This document shows, in pieces, positions 31,091 through 39,297 of a DNA stretch of 64,000 nucleotides. The stretch spans positions 1,673,582 through 1,737,581 of the forward strand of contig CM030941.1 in the NCBI GenBank assembly GCA_018136815.1. The letters run 5' to 3'. The position numbers and the translations under genes were made by a program. The stretch is from Isochrysis galbana (taxonomy: Eukaryota; Haptophyta; Isochrysidales; Isochrysidaceae). The notes beneath the pieces are model-generated. The model saw nothing but the letters and a program-made list of their open reading frames with translations. It did no database searches and was not told where the DNA came from. Positions within the stretch are counted from its first letter, which is position 1. Every line of letters starts with the position of its first letter.

Positions 31091-31982
31091 ACAACGATCG
31101 CACCTTAGCGTGTCGAGGCGCGATGGCTCTGAGCCCCTTGAATGCGATGCACTGCCGCCCACGCTGCGCAACAAATCGTTGCTGGCTGCTGCGCCGCCGG
31201 CCCTCCTCCTACGCCGCATAGGCCTCTGCCTGCGCCAGCTCCGCCTCGCCACACTGCCACCTGTGGAGCAGCTGCAGGAGGCGGTCACGGTGCTGGGGCA
31301 GGCGTAGGGCGGACTAGGTGAACGCAAGGGCGGCCATCATGGGCTCCGGGCGCGGGCGGGCGGCCGCGCAGGCGCAGGCGGCGATCGCTCCGGAACTGCC
31401 GCACTTGCGCGACGGCCAGCTCACGCAGAGCGGCATTGTCATGCGCGGTGGGGTCCATGGGCAGGGCCAAGAGGGGGTGGGGGGTGGGGCAAGGAGTGGC
31501 CAGCGCGCAGCGCAGAGCTAGCAGAGCGAGTGGCGTCTTTTTACTTTTTCTCATATGTATTGTATTCCGCGCGGGGGCGACGCATCGAGAGGCGCCGCTT
31601 CCGCGCGGGGGGGAGGATCGGGAGGCCCCGCTTCCGCGCGGGGAACGATGCCCCCCTGGCGATATTCGGACAGACAAACCCGGTTCTTGCACCCTAAAGA
31701 AATAGAAGCAAAAAGAAAAAGGGTGCTACGCACGAGACTCCCTCTGGGCGGTAAACACGCCCCTCCGGTCGTGATAAAACATCATTTATTATTATCACAT
31801 TGCCCATTGTGATGCAACCAAGAGTCCTCCTAGGTTCCGAGAACCTGACGGCAACTGCCTCATGATCCACATGCGATGCGCATCGTCATACGTAATCATG
31901 CGCATTGACATGCGCATCAAGAGGAGGACGGACGTTTCCACCTCGCCTTGTCTTCCCTTACCTCGACCCCTCTCCGCTGCTC
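31091..31982. other. Intergenic with a short unassigned coding-like stretch
   Basis: On the minus strand from an ATG at 31461, ~57 codons read MDPTAHDNAALRELAVAQVR and on into low-complexity Arg/Pro. The composition resembles local genes but I cannot identify it and no continuation is clear. 31555-31650 holds three GCTTCCGCGCGGGG-type repeats. The last ~170 bp are the 3' flank of CCDC103. Confidence 0.35.
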
Positions 31983-32693
31983 TCAGACCCTAAACCTAGC
32001 GCGCACATCACGAATCGCAGTTGCACTGGTATCGAGCTCTCCGTCTGTCTCATCACCACGAGAAGACACAGAAACCAAGATGGAGTCGAAAATGGCAGCC
32101 AATCTCTTTTCTGTAGGCCCCGCAGCAAAGGTGATGGTCGTTTCGAAGCGATTGAGCCGTGAAATGCTCGTTAAGAGTCTCAAAGCCCACCGGTTCGTCT
32201 CCAAGATATCGCCTGCACATTCAGGCACAGGCTCGCACAACATCGTGTGCAGAGCCTCAACTATTCCGTCCAAGACAACAGGGTCCATCTCTGTGCGGAA
32301 CAGAATAGGTAAAGCGTCCACGTCGAGCACTCGAAGATACTTGAGCTTGTCTCCATCCGTCTTGCATTTGCGGCGCCAGGTGCGTGTAAAGTCGTTGAGG
32401 TCGGTGGGCTTCTCGAAGGAGCTCGACAGCTGCGTCGTGGTGACGGCGGCTGTGCCACGGGCAGGGATGGATGGCTCGTACTTGGGCAGGACGAACTGGT
32501 CGAAGGGCTTCGAGATGTTGCGTGAATCGCTCGAGCACGGCTTGACCGGCTTGAGGTGTGCGCCTGCGACCAACTTGCAGAATTCATCATAGTCCACTCG
32601 CTGTGAGACGGCGCGGAGCTTGGCGTCGTTAATCTGCGTCTTCTTCTGATCGGCTTCAAGTGCACCCGCGATCGACGTCTGCAGCGCATCCAT
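31983..32693 (-). CDS. CCDC103: CCDC103 / DNAAF19 dynein-arm assembly factor
   Basis: CCDC103 is needed to assemble and anchor outer dynein arms in motile cilia and flagella. The 236-residue product has the family's length (about 240) and order. An N-terminal helix has DAKLRAVSQRVDYDEFCKLV followed by AGAHLKPVKP, the signature stretch. The RPAP3-C-like helical domain at ~100-200 reads LNDFTRTWRRKCKTDGDKLK, YLRVLDVDALPILFRTEMDP and VVLDGIVEALHTML. The start ATG at 32693 is followed upstream by a long purine-rich leader. This gene indicates that the organism builds motile flagella. An LTR lies ~580 bp upstream on the same strand. The last ~40 residues are variable. Single exon. Confidence 0.85.
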   Translation of the reverse strand: MDALQTSIAGALEADQKKTQINDAKLRAVSQRVDYDEFCKLVAGAHLKPVKPCSSDSRNISKPFDQFVLPKYEPSIPARGTAAVTTTQLSSSFEKPTDLNDFTRTWRRKCKTDGDKLKYLRVLDVDALPILFRTEMDPVVLDGIVEALHTMLCEPVPECAGDILETNRWALRLLTSISRLNRFETTITFAAGPTEKRLAAIFDSILVSVSSRGDETDGELDTSATAIRDVRARFRV

Positions 32694-33080
32694 CTCTCCC
32701 TCCCTGCCTCCCTCCCCCCCTCCCTCTACCCCCCTTTTCCCTCTCTCTCTCTCGCTCGCTCTCGCGCTCTCTCGCTCGCGCTCTCTCGCTCTCTCGCTCG
32801 CACTCTCTCGCTCTTTCTCTTGCTCTCTCGCTCTCGCTCTCTAACTCGCTCTCTCCCTCTCTCGCTCTCGCTCGCTCTCTCGCTCTCTCGCTCTCGCTCT
32901 CCCTCTCTCTCCCTCTCCCCCTCTCTCCCTCTCTCTCCCTCCCCTCCCCCCCCCCCCTGTCGTTCGCTCTCTCCCTCTATTGCTCTCCCCCTCTCTCTCT
33001 CCCTCCCTCCCTCCTTCCCTCCCGCCCTCCCCAAGCTCCAGCTCGCTGGCTCTCTCCGCGCTGCGGCCAGCCGTTGCCTG
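32694..33080. repeat. CTCTCGCTC low-complexity tract
   Basis: About 350 bases of CT/CTCG repeats on + (purine-rich on the CCDC103 coding strand), ending in CCCT repeats near 33000-33030. It is open in most frames; not a gene. Confidence 0.8.
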
Positions 33081-33257
33081 ACTGGGAATAGCAATCGTAA
33101 AGAATCCTGCTCCTGTTATCCGAATTGAGTTTTGTAAGAGTTGTGTCCATAGTGTCCATAGTATCGTTGAGTGAATTGGTGTCGAGTTTATTCGTTGTGG
33201 TGTTGTACCCTTGAGCGGCGTCGTCGAGCGCGCTATGGTTGTAGAAGTTGGGGTGGT

Positions 33258-33457
33258 CTCTCGGCGGGGGTACCACGTTAGAAATTGTAGTCTTGTAAGA
33301 GGTCTTGTGTCTTGTTGGCTAGCATCCCTAGCCACATACACCGGACGAGCCATGCACCAACCGCGCACACCCCCATCGCGGGGTAGGGGCTCCGTTGCCG
33401 ATGAGGCACGGTCCCTCAGCACTAGGATTAAACTAGGACAACAAGAAAACTCTGACA
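33258..33457 (-). mobile_element. LTR family A, copy C, with primer-binding site
   Basis: Fossil LTR of 182 bp (33276-33457, starting TGTCAGAG on the minus strand). It is followed by a primer-binding site of TGGTACCCCCGCCGAGAG (33258-33275). About 200 bp of unassigned sequence follows inward. It is the closest full-length partner of copy A at 11351. Confidence 0.78.
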
Positions 33458-33879
33458 ATTGGGATCTCGTGTGTGTCTCGAACCTTCGCTGTCGCTAGAC
33501 TCATGCTAGGAGTACAGCGTACAGCTCTTCACTTACTCGCTTATGGCCTATGGCTATTCTATGGGCACAGCTTAGGATGTTCTTGAACATGGAACATGAT
33601 GCCCCCGCCGACCGCCGACCGCCGACCGCCAAGCCCAAGCCTCAGCCTCGTACTCACTCACACTCACACTCACACTCACTGAGGTGTCGTTCCGTCAATT
33701 GTGGGACATCAGTCGATTTGAGCGATCGAATGTCCACAGTTGTATATAGAGCATTATTTTAAAATTAAATGCAGACTAGCATAATAACTTTTTTTCTCTG
33801 CTTCCCCCCGCGGTGCATGTTTCCCCCGAGGGAGACGGGAGACGCCGTGTCAGAGCGTTTCCCCTGTGTCTCCTCGATT
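33458..33879. other. Intergenic with repeat R4 core
   Basis: Contains an ACTCAC microsatellite (33652-33680), then the R4 core at 33682-33744 and its flank with TTTTAAAATTAAATGCAGACTAG, related inversely to 22430-22466. CCGACCGCC is tandemly repeated near 33607-33630. No gene. Confidence 0.5.
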
Positions 33880-34215
33880 CTATCACGATCGACCCAGACA
33901 GACAAGCAACTGACGTCATTCCAGTTACGCCGAGTTCGCGGTCTACTGTCCCGCCATATCGACGCTTTCGCCCTCGACCCTAAGAATCCCAAGCACACGC
34001 ACGTTATGGAGGTGGAGTTACCTCTCCTCCCCGCGCTTTGAATTTTTCGATGGAACCATCAACCTTGCGTTTGACCGCGAAGACGTAACGGCAATGCATA
34101 AGGTTGGAACCAGTTGGCATAGACTCTTGGGGGACAAGTGTCCACGTATTGAGGGAAATGAGTCCAGCTAGTTCCTTGTTTATCATCGGACCAGACATAC
34201 GATCTGGTGAGGAGG
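33880..34215. mobile_element. Adjacent Ty3/gypsy and Ty1/copia pol fragments
   Basis: Fossil debris. The plus strand at ~33900-34023 shows a gypsy segment typical of the region before reverse transcriptase (LLSRHIDAFALDPKNPKHTH). The minus strand at ~34033-34190 shows the start of a copia reverse transcriptase (INKELAGLISLNTWTLVPQE, then a VDGSIEKFKAR ending). The two abut in opposite directions, so one family was inserted into or joined to the other. Both are short and broken. Confidence 0.65.
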
Positions 34216-35032
34216 GGAGGGGTTCCAGCCGCAACGGCCCAGCGAGCGCGTGCGAGCGTGAAGGATTGGCCGCGAGGCCGGTGAAGGGGGCAGACCCAAG
34301 TGGGAGTGACCCAATGGGGCCATGGGAGGGGCCATAGACCCCTCCACACAAGCCCCCCACTCCTTGCTTCATCGTTGCAGCCATGCGGCTGAGCGAGGAG
34401 GGGAGGGTTTTCGGCTGCAGTGGCCCAGAGAGAGAGCGCGCGCAGACGCGACGATCGGGCGCGATCCACTGGGATGGGCCCAGAGGAGCCCATCCCCATC
34501 CCATCCTGTGCAGCAGCTCCATATCGCCCTGGTACCATCGCGGTAACTAGGGCGGCCATGAGGAGGGAGAGCGACGCCATCGCTCGCGCGCTCTCCAGAA
34601 CAGAACCGGATAAAAGTCCTCTTACAATTCTCACACTCCACCATCAAACGCACATTCACAGTAACACGTAGATAATTAACGTTACCAGTATACGCGCAAA
34701 AGGGGGGGGTGAGCAAGAGAAGAAGGAGAAAAGAAGAGAGGAGGCCCGTCGCCTCTCCTTCACGGGAAGAGAGAGAGAAGAGAGGGGGGATCCCGCAGGA
34801 CTTAGAAAGTAAATACAGGAGAGGACAGAGGGGCAGGGCATCCGTAACAAGGGTGAGGCAAGCCAAGGCGGGCTGCCTCCACGACTTCGCATTCGCCCAC
34901 CGTCAAGTGCATCGCTGCTTGCCCCTGCAGAAATGTGACCTGTACAGAGGGGGATTGAGGTGTGCTATGCGGGCCCCTCCTGCCACGGCTGCGCCGATCC
35001 CTGTCTTCCCTGGTCACCCTGTCCTCTTGCTC
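34216..35032. other. Intergenic, no gene recognised
   Basis: 34200-34600 contains two related blocks (GAGGAGGGGAGG-GGTT near 34208 and 34395) that are imperfect tandem copies of ~190 bp. 34690-34800 is GA-rich. No conserved protein. Confidence 0.45.
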
Positions 35033-35139
35033 TTACATGCCCCTCTCCAGCTCGTCCTCGTCTTCACTTTCCTCGCCTCCTCCTGTCTCATTCTCATCCT
35101 CGTTGACGACGACGCCCTCCTCGCTGCTAGTGCTAGACT
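35033..35139 (-). pseudogene. Acidic C-terminal coding segment split by hAT-2
   Basis: The minus strand reads an acidic, Ser-rich tail ending EESEDEDELERGM and a stop at 35033. Its upstream part lies beyond hAT-2 at 36979-~37100 (VELDTQFEEDEESQSS). When one copy of the 8-bp target duplication is counted, the two sides keep one reading frame. I infer that hAT-2 landed in a protein-coding tail. I do not recognise the protein; similar acidic tails occur in nuclear proteins and in some transposases. Confidence 0.45.
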
Positions 35140-35611
35140 TAGGGCTTGGCAGAAATGTCTAGACTTTCTTTTAGACATTTGGGCGGATTTTTGCCAAAGA
35201 GATGTCTCGAGACATGTCGAGACATTTGGGCTGGTGAGACCGCTCTCTCCAAAAAAAAACTGACATTCCAAAAACAAAACTGTCACTACGCGTGCACGCT
35301 TGCGCGTCGGCGCGCTCAGTGGCCGGCCCGCCGGCCCAGGGCCCAGGTGAGCTGACTCCCCAGCCCCTCCACCCTGCTTGCACACTTGCATGCCTTCATG
35401 TCCCATGCGCCACGCACTAGCCCTTGTCTCTTCCACACTCACATCATCGCGGCCCCTCGCCTTCGCGCAGGATTAGCACGCCACACAACACGCGCCTCAA
35501 GTTCACAGCTTCTCGTTGATGACATGGACAAGACCGATGGGGAGAATGTGGAGGAGGAGGTCGCCTTGAACGACTCGGACGAGGCGAGCGACGGCAAGAG
35601 CAGCGAGCTCT

Positions 35612-35731
35612 TGTGAACGTGTGTTCTCATTGCTTGCATGTATGTTTCCTTCTGTTCGTGCTTCGTCTTTGTCTAACCAGATTGAAGCGTCCGTGATAAT
35701 GCGCTACAATAGCAACAAGCGTGGTGTTTGA
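35612..35731 (+). pseudogene. hAT transposase C-terminal remnant
   Basis: 39 codons plus stop read CERVFSLLACMFPSVR, then NQIEASVIMRYNSNKRGV. They align with CERVFSLLQCVFGPDR and QIEASIMLRFNSNQR of hAT-1. The preceding frame (35520-35611) encodes an acidic stretch and is not continuous with it in frame. It is too short for function. Confidence 0.8.
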
Positions 35732-35782
35732 TGAGTAAGGTGTGAGGTGGTTAGTGTAGAGTGTATGTATATGTGTATATGT

Positions 35783-36743
35783 ATGTGATTTGAGAGCTTC
35801 AACCTACTTTTATAAGTGGGGGTCAATGGGGGCCTCGCGCCCCCCTCTCTCCATCGCGGACACCCCCCGGGGTGGGCCCGTACAATCAACCCCAGCCCCT
35901 GCCCTTTGGCAGGGGCTGGGCAATCAACACTCTGACCCAGACCCCTAGTGGGCGCGGGCCGAGACTCGCACTCCCACGCCCAGCATGGGCCTGCCCTCGA
36001 GCTGACTCCCCCCCCTCCCCTGGTCGCCAGGCATACAGAGGCCACTGGGAGGCTCCAATGGCCAGCGTGGCAAGCGTGGGAGAGGCAGGGGGGGCCAGGG
36101 GCTGAGCCCCAGCCTCCACTGCCCCCTGAGCTGCCCTTGCTGGCCCTCTGGGAGCCCCCAAAGGCCCTCTGAGAGCAGGCCGTGGCGCGCCGCATGGCGA
36201 CGCGCCGCAGGGAGAGGGGCGGAGGAGAATGGAGAGAGGGAGAGGGGGGAATTTGCGCCCCCCCCCGATGGAGTGCGGTAAGAAACGGGCCCCGTTTGCG
36301 TTAGCAAACGGGCGAAGGGGGGCGGCTGGCGACAGGAGGGGCGAGAAGAAGGGAGTGGCTCAAGACGTCCCTGTGGCAGGTATCGGGGGGCGCAGTCATT
36401 TATTTCTTCGAGGACTGCTCGCGGCGCGAGCTGTAAGGGCCGTTCTGCTTCACGACGAGAGGTCCCTCCCCCCCCCCCCCGGTGTTTTTCCCCGGAGAGT
36501 CGGCCGGCGTCGACCGGTCCGCCTCAATGGGTTTTCCCTCATTGTAACTTGTGGGGAGTTATAATGGGAGCCGGGGGTTTGCGAGGGGGGAGATTTGAAG
36601 GGATGCATATGTGTATGTGTCTGTGCCATCACTTCAAGGCGTGCGGGCAAGTGCGCTGAGGGGTGTCGTGATAGTACCGGGCTAGTGGGAGTAGTGGTAC
36701 TAACGCTCAGTTGTTTTATTATTATTATGTGATTTGAGAGCTT
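35783..36743 (+). mobile_element. Hairpin-headed element E1 (subfamily A), 927 bp, inside hAT-2
   Basis: The insertion 35800-36726 is flanked by the 17-bp direct repeat ATGTGATTTGAGAGCTT (35783-35799 and 36727-36743). It starts CAA, then the stem-loop CCTACTT-TTAT-AAGTGGG, then GGTCAATGGGGG, and ends in TTTTATTATTATT. It is nearly the same as E2 (50830-51762, inverted). No frame has a recognisable domain, so it looks non-autonomous. Being inside hAT-2, it is the younger of the two. Confidence 0.88.
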
Positions 36744-36978
36744 TTAGAAGGTATGTATTTGCAACGCTATATCTCTATCGTCTATCTATAGATGGCTTGA
36801 GATGGCTGAATGAGCAAACACCCTACCGCCAAACGCGCCCACAAGCGCTGCGCATCACGAAAAAAAAACTAAACTGCAAGACATTTTACAAGACATTTGG
36901 GCTGCAGGACGAGACATGTCTCGCCCATTTCTGAGAGACATTTGGGCAGAAAAAACGAGACATTTCCGCCAAGCCCTA

Positions 36979-37100
36979 GCTAGACTGGGACTCCTCGTCC
37001 TCCTCGAACTGCGTGTCCAACTCCACTACTTGCGACGCCCGATGGGAAGAAGAGGGCTGAGAGCTGCACTCCTCCGCGCCCTCGCCCTGCCCTTGCAAGC
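36979..37100 (-). pseudogene. Upstream half of the coding segment split by hAT-2
   Basis: The minus strand reads SSSHRASQVVELDTQFEEDE and on to ESQSS at the hAT-2 boundary. It continues in frame at 35139. The N-terminal limit is unknown; sequence upstream at 37105-37215 is of different composition. Confidence 0.4.
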
Positions 37101-37139
37101 AGTGGCGCCTGGGTCTTTTCCGCGATGAACGGCCGGCCA

Positions 37140-37345
37140 GCCGCTGCGGGGTAGGGGGTAGGGGTAGGTGCCATGCGCCCGTGCGACAAAATTTCGAGGC
37201 TTCCGCACCCAAATTTCGGTCAAATTTCCTTTTTAGTAGGATCGCCTAGATCCACCCAAATTTCAAAAAAAATTTCTCGAAATTCTGGCCGGAGCCAATC
37301 CGTTCTTCTCCAGAAATGCTCAGTCGGTGCTCTTCTAGGGGTAAA
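37140..37345. repeat. AAATTTC motif cluster, possible transposon end
   Basis: CAAATTTC or AAATTTC occurs about six times in 37189-37285, next to GGTAGGGGTAGGTGCC at 37152, which resembles the hAT-1 terminus. No partner end or 8-bp duplication was found. Confidence 0.35.
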
Positions 37346-37905
37346 GCTGCTGGCCAGGTTGCTCGAGGGTGGCCTGTGACCTCTGAAGTTGCTCGCGAGT
37401 TGCACGCTCAACCATCCAGACGTTGCTCGGAAAGTTCGAGTAACTCTTGCCAAGGCCCTACTTTAGTCCGGGGGGAGGGGGGGGGGGCTTCCAACTTATG
37501 TGATATCTTGTGTGAAGGCACCCTTCATTCTTTGTTTCAGGATATTTATGTGGTCACCCCCACTCCAGTGACCCCTGCAAGGTAAAGAATGCGAGGAGGA
37601 AGATGATAGACAGTACTCCTCCTAGGTAGATCGGAGAAGAGAAGGAAAAAGGGGGAGAGAGGGGGGGGCGGGGGAGCCGGGCCGCGTCGCGCGCAGGCAT
37701 GACGTCACACCACCGCCGTCTCCCACCCGCCCTCCGCTGCCTCGCGCACGCCTCGCCGCGTGATCTCGCGCTTGGCCTGGCGCACGTCGCGCTACTACAC
37801 ACTTCCGTCCGCTAACCAAGCCCTCCCCCCTCCCCCTTCCTTCCCTTCCCTTGCTGCCCTCCCCCACCCCCCTTCCCCCTCGCGAGTGTAGGGAGACCAA
37901 GCACC
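37346..37905. other. Intergenic; pyrimidine-rich leader before the next gene
   Basis: No gene recognised. 37825-37895 on + is almost only C and T and ends ~10 bp before the start codon at 37906. Confidence 0.5.
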
Positions 37906-38478
37906 ATGGAGGTCCAGCCGGGCGTGTACAACTTTCAGTGGGCCGGCGGCACATTTGAGGTGGAGTTCCGCAAGGGCGGTATCTTCTGGTGCAGGAAGTT
38001 CGCCAACGACGCCAAATGGGAGCAAGCAGAATCAGCTGTCCGCATCGACTGGGGCAAGTACGGCAAGTACGAGCTGACGGTGCAGCCTGACGGCAGCCTT
38101 AGTGGGGGCGTCATTGGCAAGCCTGACGACTGGCGCAAAGCCAGCTTCGCGCGCGCCTTCACTCCAGCGGAGGAGTTGCTCTCGGGCTCTGCCTGGATGC
38201 TTCACTACGAGCATGGCTCGCCCTTCCGCGTCGAATTCCATGCGGACGGCCACTTCCACTGCGCCGACTACCCAGGCCACCACCTCTGGAAGCTTGACGG
38301 CAACAAAGTGGCCATCGAGTGGGGCAAATATGGGCAGTACGACCTTGAGATCGACACGGATACGCGACAGGCCGCAGGCTCTCTGCGCGGCAACCCGGCC
38401 TCGTGGCGCAAGCTCGAATACCTCGAGCCGCTCCCTGCTTTCATCTTCAAAGCCAACGGCTGTGGACACTCTCACTGA
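37906..38478 (+). CDS. Small protein with two WGKYG-type repeats
   Basis: The 190-residue protein consists almost entirely of two homologous ~80-residue repeats (about 5-85 and 95-175). Each has G-F-VEF---G-F-C, a W, then I-WGKYG-Y-L and a closing GNP/GKP--WRK. The first has IDWGKYGKYEL and DDWRKASF; the second has IEWGKYGQYDLEI and ASWRKLEY. The pattern suggests a small all-beta domain (lipocalin-like or jelly-roll-like). No signal peptide, membrane segment or catalytic motif is visible; the C-terminus ends CGHSH. I do not recognise a named family. The start ATG follows a long pyrimidine-rich tract as at other genes here, which supports it as a real gene. Likely soluble and cytosolic. Confidence 0.75.
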   Translation: MEVQPGVYNFQWAGGTFEVEFRKGGIFWCRKFANDAKWEQAESAVRIDWGKYGKYELTVQPDGSLSGGVIGKPDDWRKASFARAFTPAEELLSGSAWMLHYEHGSPFRVEFHADGHFHCADYPGHHLWKLDGNKVAIEWGKYGQYDLEIDTDTRQAAGSLRGNPASWRKLEYLEPLPAFIFKANGCGHSH

Positions 38479-39297
38479 TCGTTGCCATGTGCCCTGCTCA
38501 ACAAAGGCGGGGGGAGCGTTTTCGGGCGCTCATTCTGGCCACGACATTGCAGAAGTCACGACAGTATGCTCTTCGCATAGATGAATGGTTCACCCAAGAG
38601 CTGTTCGTCATGGGGATCGGACATACCGATTTGCCACTCGGTGATTGCAATTGTTGTCCCGCTGAGCTACTACGCAGCGGCAGAATGGCCAACGTATCAT
38701 GCGGTTCGACCAGGAAGGTGTGTTCTATGTGATGAAGCGGTGATTCAGAGTGGTTTGTCTCGGACCACTTTCTACGGCCCAATAGGCTGCGACGCACTAC
38801 CTCCGGTGCAAAAAATCCCGAATATCCCTTGTGCCTTCTGCGTATATTGGGGAATTGGAGATGGCAATATTGTGCTTGCGAATTTAATTCTTTGAAAAAG
38901 TCATGATCCAGGCGCGATGGCGTTTTTTGCTGCCCCCACATTCTCGACCTTCCTCCCCGTCGCGGGCGATGGGGTCGCTACGATGTGCGATGCGCAATGT
39001 GGATGCGTGCCATTTGCCACCATCGAACCGCGTATCACAAGCCACAAGCCTCTCAGCCCTTTGCTATTGCCCCCGATCCCAATAGTAGCAGCTGCACGGG
39101 GACAGTCGCCAGATGACGGGGACAGTCGCGAGTCGCCAGATGGCGGGGGCGGGGGGGGGGGGGAGTTGGGGGTGCAGAATGCGTGCGCGTGCGTGAGACT
39201 AGTGGGGCACCAAAGCTGCGTGCGCAGTGAGAATGTTAAGAAATTTAATTTTGCTTCGAACGATCACGACCCAACTCACTAGGAGTGCAAGACGTGC
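38479..39297. other. Intergenic with element-like 3' part
   Basis: 39085-39270 resembles 51930-52105 (CGCCAGATGGCGGGG, then GTGAGAATGTTAAGAAATTT), the tail region of the E4-like element, in plus orientation. No gene recognised. Confidence 0.45.

Larger units (their letters stand above)
35132..36986. mobile_element. hAT transposon hAT-2 with TIRs, 8-bp target duplication and nested insertion
   Basis: The element spans 35140-36978 (1839 bp). The ends are inverted repeats starting TAGGGCTTGGC, about 23 bp with few differences. The 8-bp duplications are GCTAGACT (35132-35139 and 36979-36986). GACATTTGGGC motifs cluster inside both ends (35160-35235 and 36885-36965). About 944 bp of its length is the later insertion E1; without it hAT-2 is ~895 bp. 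Only a short transposase remnant remains inside. Confidence 0.92.

Noticed and set aside
32660-33091. Long Leu/Ser-rich frame in the CT repeat
   Set aside because: It is the translation of a CTCTCG microsatellite, open in most frames.
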